The notes beneath the pieces were generated by a model. It did not search any database and had not been told where the DNA came from. It saw only the letters and a program-made list of their open reading frames with translations. Position numbers and translations under genes: made by a program. From Acanthosepion esculentum (lineage: Eukaryota > Mollusca > Cephalopoda > Sepiida > Sepiidae): a stretch of DNA of 64,000 bases. The stretch is taken from contig OZ038500.1 in assembly GCA_964036315.1 (NCBI GenBank), positions 61,704,102 to 61,768,101 on the forward strand, written 5' to 3'. Shown here in pieces: positions 1-12,619 of this stretch (position 1 is its first letter; each line of letters starts with the position of its first letter).

Positions 1-10
1 ATCAATACTG

Positions 11-463
11 GAAAAGTGATAACAGTGAAAAGTGATAACAGTGAAAAGTGATAACAGTGAAAAGTGATAACAGTGAAAAGTGATAACAGTGAAAAGTGAT
101 AACAGTGAAAAGTGATAACAGTGAAAAGTGATAACAGTGAAAAGTGATAACAGTGAAAAGTGATAACAGTGAAAAGTGATAACAGTGAAAAGTGATAACA
201 GTGAAAAGTGATAACAGTGAAAAGTGATAACAGTGAAAAGTGATAACAGTGAAAAGTGATAACAGTGAAAAGTGATAACAGTGAAAAGTGATAACAGTGA
301 AAAGTGATAACAGTGAAAAGTGATAACAGTGAAAAGTGATAACAGTGAAAAGTGATAACAGTGAAAAGTGATAACAGTGAAAAGTGATAACAGTGAAAAG
401 TGATAACAGTGAAAAGTGATAACAGTGAAAAGTGATAACAGTGAAAAGTGATAACAGTGAAAC
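11..463. repeat. 16-bp minisatellite, about 28 copies
   Basis: The unit is gtgataacagtgaaaa, identical throughout. It ends abruptly at a repeat-E fragment (464-600). Confidence 0.95.
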
Positions 464-600
464 TATTTTCCTGAAAAGCTGCTTCAATAAAAAGATCTTA
501 TAAATTTCAACCAAAAGTAGAACTGGCTGCTTGGTCGATAAATACCAAATGTTGCCATATAAAGAAACGTCTAAGAATCTGTAAACCCATCTCCTCTTCA
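464..600 (-). repeat. Dispersed repeat E, fragment
   Basis: The reverse complement of part of the copy at 29740-30090 (aaatttcaaccaaaag.., actggctgcttggtc). Confidence 0.55.
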
Positions 601-3398
601 TCTGTGAGGAAATTATCCAGAATTATTATATAGAAGGATTAATATTACATATCAGTTGAACACTTTTTACCTTTTGTCTAATAAAGTTTTCCTATTTCTT
701 AATACATTTTTTTTTTTAGCTTTTGGAAGGTATCTTTCCCTATTCTAATGTGCCAGCCCAGAAAGTAGCATGACAAAGCTAATACCATCGTTATCATCCT
801 TTGACGGGTATCATCTATGCAAGCAATATAAAAGCAAGATTCAGGTTGGCATGTTTTTGTAAAAATAGAGTTACAGCAGTGGGAAGGATGCCATTTCCTC
901 AAAGACAATAAAAACCAATTCTGATGCCACTAACTTCTTTCTAATGCAGTCTTAATAAAATAAATCAAACCACATTTGGAATTTTTCTGGACCAGCAAAA
1001 GGCACTTTAAACAAAGAACACAAGAACAAAGAAAATGCAAAAATGGGTTAATCACAAAAATGGTAAAATGTGTGTTCCATTGAAATCACTTTTACAGGAA
1101 AAAAAAAAAATTTCTGCAGATTCCATTTTCATATTTTAGCTTTCTAAAATGTCTATAAAAGAGAATTTTTCTCAAAATACTTTTCAATTTTTCCCCTCAA
1201 GATAATTAATGGTTTTGTTTTTTTTTTATATTTTTTTTTAAATAAGCTTTATTCTTAAAACAACTTTTTTTCTTTGTTTTATTTTTAGATGAAGATTATG
1301 CTGGTCTCTCAACTATTTTCAACTTTTTGAGAAGAAAAAAAGAAGTCTGCCAAAATTTTCAACATTTTCCTCTTAAGTTGACCAAATCACATAGATGAAG
1401 TCACTGCCATGAACAGGCTAAACACCAAAAGACATTAATTAAGGTATTTTACCAATTAATACTGAATAACATTAATAATGCGATTTCCCCTTCTTGAAAT
1501 TTGCATTTATCTTCAGTTTTACATTCACACTGCTCTGATTAATAGTGTTCCAATGCTTTTTAAGCTCTGCGGAATCCACATTGTTCAATTCATGACATCA
1601 ACAGCCTTTTACAATTTTCTATACATTGATCCTGAAGTTTTTAATCCTTTACTGGTTTTTGCATCATTTTAATCTTATAACTACACAATTATAACAAAAT
1701 AGCTGATTAATAATCATAATTAAAATAATTTAACATAATCAGTAGATAAAAAGTTTGAAATGTTGATCTTCAAGGAATTCCAAACCTCCCCACTTGAAAC
1801 ACTGGTGCAAAACAATCTCCCCAAAGTCATTTGTCCTTGTGTCATACTCAGCTATGATTAATAAAATATTAAGAATAACAAAACTGAAAGAAACAAAAAG
1901 GTGACAAATTTGATTTTGTTGATCAATTATTGATAGACCTAAACCTGCAAGAGTTTCAATATGAGATACTAACCATTAAGCCAGTTGACAGGATAAGTTC
2001 TGGTGGTCATTATAACTCATTGACGACTAATTTCTTGTGGCCTTGTGTCAAACTAAGTGTGGTATAAATCTCTCTAGGTAGATGTTGTAGAAAACTGGAA
2101 ATTAGACACATGAGAACTAAAGAAAAACTGAAAAAGTTATTTAAAAATGTACAATTAATTCTGTTCACTTATAATGTAACCAGAGAAAAAAAATGTTATT
2201 TAGCAACAGGTTAGATAACAAATTTTTTAAACTTTTTCGGATTAACTTTTATCAATAAAGATTTAAAAAACTTTTCTTTTTAATATATCTACTTTGTCTA
2301 CTTCATTTTTTTTTTTTTGATTTGCTTAAAAATATGCTGATTGGATACATTTTATTCTTTAAAATTCAGAACTTAAATTTATTGTGGAAAGATTTTGTCC
2401 CCTTTATTTATTGATATTTTCTTGCGATTAATCAATAAGATGAGAGATTTAAACTTGCAAGTTTTTAACAAGTATTTTTAGTTGTTATTTTTAAACAAAC
2501 TTTAAAGGATTAACACCAGATTTATTCTTGCTGCAGGCATTGTTGATTAAAAACAAATTTTTAAGTTTTCTTTTTATTCCACATATATAAAATGCAGTTT
2601 ATGTGTGTGTTTGCATGTATATATTGTATCACACATTCTGCATAGCATATAGATATCAACATGTTCCAGAACGTGTGGAGCCAGAGCATGTTCATAATAC
2701 ACTGAGGATGGCTGAAAAAAATGTAGATGGGGTATGGTGAAGCATGCAGATGCCACACACATATGTAGTGGGTGAAAAGCAGGCTTATAAGACACACTGA
2801 TATGAAGGGGAGGTGAAAGAGCATGATGATGTGACACACACTGATACGAGGGAAGGAGATGCCACACTGATATGCAGGGAGTGCAAGAAGAGCACACTGA
2901 TATGCAGGGGGCAAAGAGAAGAGTACTGATGCCACATGATAAGTATTAGTACAGTTTCTCATATATGTAAACAGTGTTAGAAATTATCCATTTCCTTTGG
3001 TACTTTTTTTTTTTAATCATTTCACACCGAGCAAGTCAATAAAGCCACTAAGATGCAAAGAAATGTCCATTTACAGGAAATAAAGAACTATGAAGAGGCT
3101 GATTTCTTATTGGTGCCATCATTTTGGTTTCAATCAGATACACTACAATACAAACTAAGTTATCAACACCAACATAGAATATAATAAAAATGTCTCACAA
3201 AACAGATTATATTGTATACTACGATACGTCTACATTGGTTTTGAAATAGCACTAGTTAATTTATAGCACAAACAAAGGACCAGCATTTTAAGGTGCTGTA
3301 AAAACATACGTTGACAACAAGCCATGTAAGTTTTGTAAAGATGTACAAGTACATCCATAACAGCAGAAATGTTAAATGTTTTTGTAATTTACAGCACT

Positions 3399-3402
<4 letters not shown>

Positions 3403-3440
<38 letters not shown>
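3403..3440. repeat. (TA)n microsatellite
   Basis: About 19 units, ~245 bp left of the palindrome at 3687. Confidence 0.97.
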
Positions 3441-3443
<3 letters not shown>

Positions 3444-3686
3444 TAGTAGAAGTCTTATAAGTATAAGACGCTATACTCGATCGGAAAACATTCGGTGTCT
3501 TGATTTGCAAATAATCAAACCAATACCAAAGGGAACAAAATGGTATAAAAAAGAAAGAACCAAGAACATGTACGTTAGCCGAAAATAATTGTCTAGCATG
3601 CAAGTCCAAGGCCCAAAGAAAAAAACCCTGATACAAGTATGCAAAAAAACTAAATAAAGTGCTCAATACAGTGAGTAGAGCAGACC

Positions 3687-3873
3687 TAGTTAGACCTACA
3701 GAGCCGGACAAACCTACCATGGTTTCACCTAAACGGATCGTCAGGGAAGGCCGGCTAACAAGGTAAGAAAGAAAGGAAACTTTCCGTTCTTTCTTACCTT
3801 GTTAGCTGGCCTTCCCTGACGATCCGTTTAGGTGAAACCATGGTATGTTTGTCTGGCTCTCTAGGTCTAACTA
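3687..3873. repeat. Near-perfect 187-bp palindrome bounded by (TA)n on one side
   Basis: Arms of ~88 bp, about four mismatches by eye, and a spacer of ~11 bp centred at 3780. The arm word is ttccctgacgatccgtttag. Its right edge runs straight into a (TA)n tract. Confidence 0.92.
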
Positions 3874-3992
3874 TATATATATATATATATACCCGATGCG
3901 GTGGAAACGAAAGTAATCTATAAATTATACAAATTCTAACGTTCGCAGCATTCATTCAAAAGAGAGCTCAATACATGTAGTAGAGCGATAAT

Positions 3993-4215
3993 TATTTATT
4001 TATTATAATTTTATCATATAGACAAAACCATTTTACTCACAACAAAGATGCAACTTGGTTTCAGTTCATTTTAACTGCACATCTACGGGTGAGGGTCGGA
4101 AATGGTTAACCATTTCCGACCCTCACCCGTAGATGTGCAGTTAAAATGAACTGAAACCAAGTTGCATCTTTGTTGTGAGTAAAATGGTTTTGTCTATATG
4201 ATAAAATTATAATAA

Positions 4216-4222
<7 letters not shown>
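3993..4222. repeat. Perfect 230-bp palindrome abutting (TA)n
   Basis: Two 115-bp arms with no mismatch and no spacer, centred between 4107 and 4108 (aatggttaaccatt). The right arm ends in a 70-bp (TA)n tract. Confidence 0.95.

Positions 4223-4291
<69 letters not shown>
4221..4291. repeat. (TA)n microsatellite
   Basis: About 35 units starting at the very end of the perfect palindrome. Confidence 0.97.
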
Positions 4292-4295
<4 letters not shown>

Positions 4296-4590
4296 CATAT
4301 TTTTCATGAAATTTTACAAATGGAATTTAACAGCAGAAACAAAATGAAAAATACAAACAAAACCAAAAGCAATCTGTTTATACACTTTTGAGCCTAAATA
4401 TTCGCTAATTTTAACTCAGAGAGGAGCTAAGTCTCATCTGAACACACCTGGCTTCTCCTTTGACAGGTAATTTATTTTAATCTAAGTCACTTCCAGGTGA
4501 AATCCAGGAAGGAGATCTGATATTACATAAGATCAACAATAACTCTTAACAATATGAACACACACACACATACATACATATATATATATA

Positions 4591-4993
4591 TGCGCAGGGT
4601 GAGGCAAACATTGCACACCATAGGGGGTAATTCATTAATCATATTTTAAACATCAAATTTGTTTTGATATTTTCTTATTTTGCAGATACAATTTTGATGA
4701 TGTAAGATGGCTGAAAAAGTAACAAAGGTTGTTTATCCCACACACCCAAGAATTATTGAGGAACTTAAAGAATTCAATATGAATGCAGTAAAATGACAGA
4801 GGAAACTCTCTGACGTGTTACGGAGTCATGCAGACACAGAATTGAAATCTGGTTGGGGAAAAAAAAAAAAAAAAAAAGGACATTTTTAACAGCCCATACA
4901 ACAATTAAATAACTAGAAAATAAAATTTTCATGTGGAATTATACTTTTAATAAATTATCCCTCTAGCGTGTGACTTTTGCTTTATCCTGTATA
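4591..4993. mobile_element. Decayed Tc1/mariner-type non-autonomous element
   Basis: Imperfect ~50-bp terminal inverted repeats: left cagggtgaggcaaacattgc, right reverse-complemented caggataaagcaaaagtcac. Both continue into a GGG(G/A)(G/T)AATT(C/T)ATTAA block. TA flanks it. The interior has short transposase-like words (MAEKVTKVVYPTHPRIIEEL) but no frame. Confidence 0.65.
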
Positions 4994-6234
4994 TTGTAAA
5001 GATTTTATTATACAAACTTTCAAATTAAAAAGGCTGATTTGAAAGGGAAAACGTGGGCTGTGAATTGCAGGAAAAACTTTTTCTTTTTTTACCAGAAGGC
5101 AGTTCACTGCATTTAACTATTTTGTAAAATTTATGACAATCAGAAAATACCAACATTTGTAACTGCATAAGTGACTTTGAACAGAAGTATTTCAATTTTG
5201 ATTGAAGTTCTGTTAAAGAATTTACACTATTAGCCTTGCACAAATTATTAAATCAATTTGGAAGCATGTTTTTGGTTAAGAAATTAGCATACCAGTGTCA
5301 CATCTACCAATAAATTGACTGCATCAAATGTTAAAGTGGAATTGGTATAGTGTGAATGAATCTTGAGTTATCACCTTGTGTACACAAAATAAGTGTCACT
5401 GTCATGGTTGTCCATACTCTACAGTGTTTTGTCATGGTTGTCCATACTCAATAGGTTTTGATTGATTTAATTTTCTATAGCTTATCAACCATTTGCAGGT
5501 TATTTAAATCCGGAAAATATATTGTAACTTGGATCTCGAATTAGCAATTCTAAGCCATTATCCATTACACCACCTGCACATCCAAGCTTACAGCATTCAA
5601 TAGGGTTGTGATACTCATTTTAAGTATTAACTGGGAGCAACCAGTCCAATTTGGATGTACTAGGAAACTTCATTCACTTGGACAAGATGGTAAAATATTG
5701 ATGTCTGTTATTTGGGAATTACATTTACATTTGACCCTTCAGTGTGGGCATGGATACAAAAATAGTGGGTGATAGTTCTAAATGTTTTCTTTTTTTGAGA
5801 TAGTTGGAGAATGTCGGAAAAGAAACATAATTACAGATATTGATAAGTGAATTGAAAGATTGTATAATATTGTATATTTGTAATTTAACATCAGTGGTTG
5901 GAGACTTATTTGGTAGCTTTGAGTGATTTCCAATGTTCACATATTACTGAGTTGTCCTCATCTTCTATTTTGACCTACGGAAATGGTAAACATCTTTGCA
6001 GCATTGAAGTGTTTGACTCTCCCATGTTGAATTAGGATTGTAAGTGCTAATATTACTGTAGATGTTATAGAATGTAATATTCCATTTTTAATGAATTCTA
6101 AGTCAATGAAGAAAGGCAAAATGCTGTGGTATTTTGATAATGATACTATCTAGCTTGATATGAAAATAAATTTGCAATAACTTTTTAAAGCCCTTATATT
6201 CTCACATTATTCTTAGAAGGCTGAGAATTGCAAG

Positions 6235-6365
6235 CTATTATTAGGCTGTCCACTGATGCTGATATAAAGAAGGTTGGTTTCGAATCACATTAACAATTCA
6301 GATACCTTGAAAAACTGATAAAAGAAAAGGTCTAAAATAAACAATTTCAAGTCATTATATTCTCA
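6235..6365. repeat. Direct repeat, copy 1
   Basis: Shares gctgatataaagaa, aatcacattaacaatt and taaaataaacaatttc with 6845-6980. Confidence 0.6.
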
Positions 6366-6689
6366 TGTTATTATCTCCATAGAAGTTTCACCTGACACTG
6401 CAAACTACGACAAAACTAAAACATTAACTTGAAAACTCAAGTCGTGTTCTTAAATAGCCTTGTCAGATCAAAACTTTCATGCATTGCACCAAACCCATTC
6501 AGAAATATATAAACTATCAGCTGTATACAACCATTTTCTAAAATGAATGATCAAAAATGGATTTGAGCAAGTGAAGCCTGTGGATCTTGACAAAGACCAT
6601 CCTTTGAACACTGAACTGGTACTACAGAATCACGAACAAAGAACTGTACCAAATAACAGAAACCACATCAGTTGAGGACTTTCAAAAAC

Positions 6690-6805
6690 CTATTTTCCTA
6701 AAAAAGGTTGTTTTAAGAAAGATTCTATAAATTTCAACAGAAAAAAATCACTGGCTGCTCGGTCAATGAATGCAAAATGTTTCTTTATAAAAGGAAACAG
6801 CTAAT
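6690..6805 (-). repeat. Dispersed repeat E, fragment
   Basis: Shares tataaatttcaac, actggctgctcggtcaatga and gaaacagctaa-type words with 464-600. Confidence 0.55.
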
Positions 6806-6844
6806 ATTACCAATACTATTATCCTTAAGAGGAATCCAGGAAAT

Positions 6845-6980
6845 ACGAACTCAGCTGCTGATATAAAGAATGTGGATTTGAAATCACATTAACAATTTGG
6901 ATACACATCTCATGAAAAACTGGAAAGGGCTAAAATAAACAATTTTGAACTAAAAATAAAAAATAAATTTGGCAAGTCAT
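6845..6980. repeat. Direct repeat, copy 2
   Basis: Second copy, ~600 bp downstream of 6235-6365; both end near a gtcatt word. Confidence 0.6.
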
Positions 6981-7410
6981 TCTGTGACATTATGTTTGAG
7001 ACACCCACATAAATAAAGAAGTTGTGATCTTATCTCCCCAGTGGATGGAGTGTTTTTTTTTTTCTTAAAGTCAAGTAAGCAGCACCCAATTGACTGAAGA
7101 GGAAGGAAAGAACAAATAAATGAAAGAAAACATTTGAAGTCAAGTGGCAACAAAATGAACATTGATTATTTCTGGTTGTTGGTCTATATTAAAAGTCATG
7201 ATTGGGATCAAGGAAGCAAGTTCTAGACTGCCCTTGGCATGGGACAGACTGTCATTTGCATAGTTCCAATGCTACCCATTCATATTGCCTGCTACACATC
7301 AGGATATGTAGATGGAATTGGTAAGAGGGGAGCCGAGCTGTTAGACTAATATGACAAGTTTTCTGGAAAAAATACGATTATATCTGGCTGCAGCACCTAT
7401 TGTATAGCAC

Positions 7411-8567
7411 CACAAAAGGAAAAGGAAAAAAAGGAAAAGGAAAAAAAAGGAAAAGGAAAAAAAAAAGGAAAAGGAAAAAAAGGAAAAGGAAAAAAAGGAA
7501 AAGGAAAAAAAGGAAAAGGAAAAAAAGGAAAAGGAAAAAAAGAAAAGGAAAAAAAAGGAAAAGGAAAAAAAGGAAAAGGAAAAAAAGGAAAAGGAAAAAA
7601 AAAAAGGAAAAAAGGAAAAGGAAAGAAAAAAAGGAAAAGGAAAAAAAGGAAAAGGAAAAAAAGGAAAAGGAAAAAAAAGGAAAAGGAAAAAAAGGAAAAG
7701 GAAAAAAAAGGAAAAGGAAAAAAAGGAAAAGGAAAAAAAAGAAAGGAAAAAAAAGGAAAAGGAAAAAAAGGAAAAGGAAAAAAAGGAAAAGGAAAAAAAG
7801 GAAAAGGAAAAAAAGGAAAAGGAAAAAAAGGAAAAGGAAAAAAAGGAAAAGGAAAAAAAGGAAAAGGAAAAAAAGGAAAAGGAAAAAAAGGAAAAGGAAA
7901 AAAAGGAAAAGGAAAAAAAAAAGGAAAAGGAAAAAAGGAAAAAAAGGAAAAGGAAAAAAAGGAAAAGGAAAAAAAGGAAAAGGAAAAAAAGGAAAAGGAA
8001 AAAAAGGAAAAGGAAAAAAGGAAAAGGAAAAAAGGAAAAGGAAAAAAGGAAAAGGAAAAAAAGGAAAAGGAAAAAAAGGAAAAGGAAAAAAAAGGAAAAG
8101 GAAAAAAGGAAAAGGAAAAAAAGGAAAAGGAAAAAAGGAAAAGAAAAAAAGGAAAAGGAAAAAAGGAAAAGGAAAAAAGGAAAAGGAAAAAAAGGAAAAG
8201 GAAAAAAAGGAAAAGAAAGGAAAAAAGGAAAAGGAAAAAAAGGAAAAGGAAAAAAAGGAAAAGGAAAAAAGGAAAAGGAAAAAAGGAAAAGGAAAAAAAA
8301 AGGAAAAGGAAAAAAGGAAAAGGAAAAAGAAAGAAAAAGAAAAAAAAGGAAAAGGAAAAAAAGGAAAAGGAAAAAAAGGAAAAGGAAAAAAAGGAAAAGG
8401 AAAAAAGGAAAAGGAAAAAAGGAAAAGGAAAAAAAGGAAAAGGAAAAAAAGGAAAAGGAAAAAAAGGAAAAGGAAAAAAAGGAAAAGGAAAAAAGGAAAA
8501 GGAAAAAAAGGAAAAAAGGGAAAAAAAGGAAAAAAAGGAAAAGGAAAAAAAAAGAAAAGGAAAAAGA
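7411..8567. repeat. 1.15-kb uninterrupted polypurine array (GGAAAAGGAAAAAA)n
   Basis: The plus strand contains essentially only A and G for ~1150 bp, in irregular 10-15-bp GGAAAAGGAAAA units. The 395-residue Lys/Gly/Arg frame across it is a translation of the repeat. Confidence 0.95.
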
Positions 8568-8999
8568 GAATTTACATCCTATCGTAAATATCCACTGAGC
8601 AATGAAATTTAATAAAACAAGTTATGGGCTTAAAAGAATGTGGAAAAATCCTATTTTTCTAATTATTGTTGATTTTACTACCAGATTTCTTTTCAGCAGA
8701 TGTGGTTTGTGATAAACAAATGCAAACAATAATTAAAATGTTTGTTTTGTGCTCAATATCAACCTTCAGTGTTCTTAAAAACTTGTTGCCAGGCAATGGT
8801 TTTGAATTTAACACCACCAAGATGTGCCAGTTGGGTGGGGCAAAATAACAAGCATCTCAGCTGAAAATCCCTGAAACAAAGGCATTTGCAAACAACTGAA
8901 TGCCATAATTGATAACATGGTCAGATTCTTACAGAATAGTACTGATATTGCAATGCTTTGTCAAATTTTTTGATAGATTTTCAACTGATCAGTTAATTA

Positions 9000-9212
9000 T
9001 TGGATTGGATTAAATATTACAGATCTAGATGTCATTCAAAGTCATTTCCTCCAGCATTGGAGAAAGTTTCTTCATCAATCATGGTTACAGATAATTTAAA
9101 TGCTATGCAGGCTGCAAAACTTATCATTGAGAATCTACTAAGAAAATTGTGTGCATTAAAAAGTAATACTGAAAATAATATGGTTGAGACATTACCAAAT
9201 GACAATGATTGA
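9000..9212 (+). other. Unassigned coding-like stretch
   Basis: 70 codons read MDWIKYYRSRCHSKSFPPAL.. and ..VTDNLNAMQAAKLIIENLLR. Composition looks more protein-like than the neighbouring frames, but I do not recognise it and see no splice context. It may be a remnant of a transposase or retrocopy. Confidence 0.2.
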
Positions 9213-9404
9213 TTGATTTTTTTTTTTTTATACAGTTTATCAACCATTTGAATGTTATTTATAACCAAAAGAATAATTCTCAGTTTGGTGAGTGAATATT
9301 ACATTAATTTTTTTTTAAGATTAATATTTTTCCAGATACAATTCCTAGTATTTAACCCATAGTTGGAGGGAGGATCCATACCTTTCCCAATCTAAGGGAA
9401 ATGA

Positions 9405-9560
9405 TTATAAGGAATGGTAATTGAACAAGACTGGGAGGAACCTGGCGTGGTAATTGGACAAGAATGGTAGGGACCTGGTGTGGTAATTGGAATGGCATGG
9501 ACCTAGCAAAGTAATGGACAAGAATAGTAGGACTTGGTATGGTAATTGGACCAGGTGAAA
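9405..9560. repeat. Degenerate tandem repeat, about four ~35-bp units
   Basis: Units of the type ggtaattggacaagaatggt followed by agggacctggtgt. Confidence 0.7.
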
Positions 9561-10779
9561 AATTAATCTTAGTGCATCATGGGAGTAATATTTCATCAGT
9601 ACTCACACTAAAGACCACTTACATTTATTATTATTTCGATGTTAAATCAGAATCAAGTGGTATTTCAAATTGGAATGAATACTGAATAATCAGCAAAACA
9701 TCATTATCCTCACCTGATGAACAGTTCAACTATAAATGATGCTTCTTGCTTAGAATGTCTATTGGGACTGGAGTCTGTTCAACCTCATTCAATAATCCTC
9801 TACCTTAAGTGGCTCTTGCGCCTTGCATCGAGTGAAAAATAGTAAAACAAAATGATAAGTAGTCCAATTTGATAAAGTGGAATGCAATGAAGAACTATCA
9901 AAGAGAAATAAAGTGGTATTTGGACAAAAGTTTTGAGGAATGAATTCTTATAAAAATACCATGGACAGAAACATGCGAGCTAAGAACAAGGAAACTTATA
10001 CTTACAATCAGAAAGATGAAATCTCTTGGATACATAATGAGGAGAGAAGGTTTAGAGAAGTAAACACTTATATACTGAAAAACCAAGAGGAGCAGATGGA
10101 AACAGATTTAAGTTTCTATAAATGGATAGTCGAATATGGACAAAGAGGGATGACAAAATGCCAGTAGGAACAAAAGACAGGAAGCTATGGAGAGCCTTGC
10201 TCTGAGCCAAAGTTCTGGAAAAAAAATGGCATGTAAAATAAAAAGACTTGGATATATTTCTGGCATGACACTGAGTAAAAGTGGGAAAGCCACTGGCAAA
10301 TAGAAACACTGCTAGAATTTCAAATAATCAGATGGCACTGCTGGTGGAAGGATTTGAATAAACTTAATGACGGGTCAATTTAGCCTGGCAATTTCAATGT
10401 CGTCGTGATGTTTAACAGCAATGAAATTATGGCAACAGAGTTAAATTAAGAACAGCAAAGATAATTATGTGTCCAATGAAGTAGAAGATCAAGGTCGAAA
10501 CGTGAAAGGAATAATTGCTGAAATGATGGCAAAATAAATAAGTTGAATTTTGAGGTTTCAGTTCTTTACCTTGTCCTAAGTGGAGCTTGATTCAAAGAAC
10601 AATATGCTCAGTTCTAGATAACCAATTTCAAATTGCCTGGTAAAACTGTCTTTGTAAACCAATGACTATTGGATTGTTACTATTCTTTATAGGAAACATT
10701 GTTTGCCTGCTTAATCTTGAACATGATTTCTTTAAATTCTAGATACCTTAATGCAAAGAAATGGTTCACAAGCTTGTCT

Positions 10780-11040
10780 TTCAGATAATAATAATGGTAA
10801 TACTAGCTGTTTCCTCATAAGGAATTATTCATTGACTGTGCAGTTAGTGTTACTTGAATTACACTTTAGTCCCTGGCCATTGGGCTGGGATAAAAGTGTA
10901 GTATCTGTCCTCCTCATCTTTAATTATAATGGTAATATTAGCCATTTTCTTATTAGGAAACTTTCAGCATTCATTGAGTGAACAGCCAGTGCCACTAAAG
11001 TTATGGTTTTCTTCACTCCCTAGCCATCTGTCTGGGATCA
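10780..11040 (+). repeat. Tandem pair of repeat E-type segments
   Basis: Two ~130-bp units, each with atggtaatact/attagc-nn-tttc and each followed by a tgggat-aaaagtgtagtat word. A third, inverted, copy of that word is at 11425-11455. Confidence 0.5.
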
Positions 11041-12218
11041 AAGTGTAGTATTTGCCTTCAGGTGGATAATCTACATTTTATCTCACAATTGTGTTTCTGT
11101 CTTTGGACAGAGCATAACACAATGGGCTGAAGAGCAACACTCACCCATGAAAGAGATCTCACCCAGAGGCAGGCGATGCAAAAGTATCCACAGTCATGCA
11201 ATGTGACACAGTTTCATTTGAGTTCTACATACAAGCCCAAGACAAAATCTACCAAGTCCCCACCGCCACGGTCATACAGGAAGAAATATTCTTCAAATGT
11301 TCTTGATGCCATAGAGAAGGTAGTGTTCCAGGCTTCTCTCACTACTAAGCAATAAACTGCCTGAGGACACTTGCTTAGTACCCACTTCTCACCTAGTGCA
11401 TGGAAGCATAAGAGAGCAAGTGGAACAGATACTACACTCTTATCCAAAGCCAAATTGTTCATTAATACATGTATAATTTGATCATTTTTATGGGTACTAT
11501 GCTAGTCTAATATTTCAAACTTCAATATCATAAGCTAACAAATGTATGGTCATCATTTTAACACTGTAACTATCAGGCCCAAAGGAGTTAAATCTGTCAA
11601 CAAATTTGTCACTTTTTCAAAATTTGATTAGGTTACTGACAACATTATGAACATGTAATTTTCTATAATGAACAAAACAGTCCTTTTGTCACCTTTTCCA
11701 AATCTTCATTCTATCATTGGAATTTAAAAACAAAAATCTGTAAATAAGGTAAAACGGTCAAAGTACTTTATTACTATTTACTTTTGATGAAAGCATGAAC
11801 CTAATTCTCCCTAGTCTGTCCCAGCACCAGTCATCATTAGCACATCATGATCGTAGACAAAGGAAAATGTTTCGCTCCATCTATTATATTCTTGGTTCTC
11901 AGTTAGGCCAGTAATTATTCCTTGCAATTGTTACATGCAATGTAAATGCATTGCTTACTACATGATACCTGGAGAAAAAATAGCATAACTTCTATTACTG
12001 TGAAGGACAATTTCACACCTGCATGGTACTCCTATCTGCAAGAATATAATTTTCACAGAGCTCTGCATGGTACCTCGTGTATAAGAACATAACTTATGTA
12101 TTTGTTTCTTATTATGTAGATAATGTCATCTATTTGTAAATATGAGCATGTCTTTCTGGAAGTTCTTGTCTTCTCCAAACCACTATTTAATTGTTTTTAT
12201 ATGCAAATGTCTGGGAGT

Positions 12219-12420
12219 TCACCATGTAGCATGTGATTCACACCAGGAAATATCAGATGGTCGGAATCTAGTTTAATGTTAATAAGGGACTTTTGTTCTA
12301 AGAGAAGTTGATCTGTGATAACCCCAATATATAATGGGCCAACCCTAAAAGATACTATTTTGTTAGAAACAAAAAATTAATGTGAATACAGAGTCTGTTA
12401 ATATACCATATGTAACATCA
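12219..12420. repeat. Direct repeat, copy 1
   Basis: Shares tataatgggccaaccctaa, agaagttgatctgtg and gtgaatacagagt with 12995-13195. Confidence 0.7.
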
Positions 12421-12619
12421 TGGGATAATTATCCATCCCACAAAATATTTAATATTGAAGATGATAAGAAACAAAAAAAAAAAAGAAAAAACTAAACTAA
12501 TTGAGTTTCTTTTTTCCAGGCCTTCAGATAAAATGTTTAGCCGTCTCAACACCATCTGTCATAACAATCACTGAAAAACCCTTCGTGTTCTTCAGCTAGA
12601 AAGAGAACAGGTTAAAATT

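Noticed and set aside
699..908. Possible transmembrane exon on the minus strand (..MITMVLALSCYFLGWH..)
   Set aside because: Hydrophobic stretch is too short and polar-interrupted, with no acceptor/donor in phase 1 and no stalk or cytoplasmic motif.
2561..2962. 133-residue minus-strand frame
   Set aside because: Crosses a degenerate GA/TG-rich tandem region (2760-2930); composition and lack of splice context argue against a gene.
7400..8587. 395-residue Lys/Gly/Arg open frame
   Set aside because: Pure translation of the polypurine array; no start context, splice sites or non-repeat sequence.
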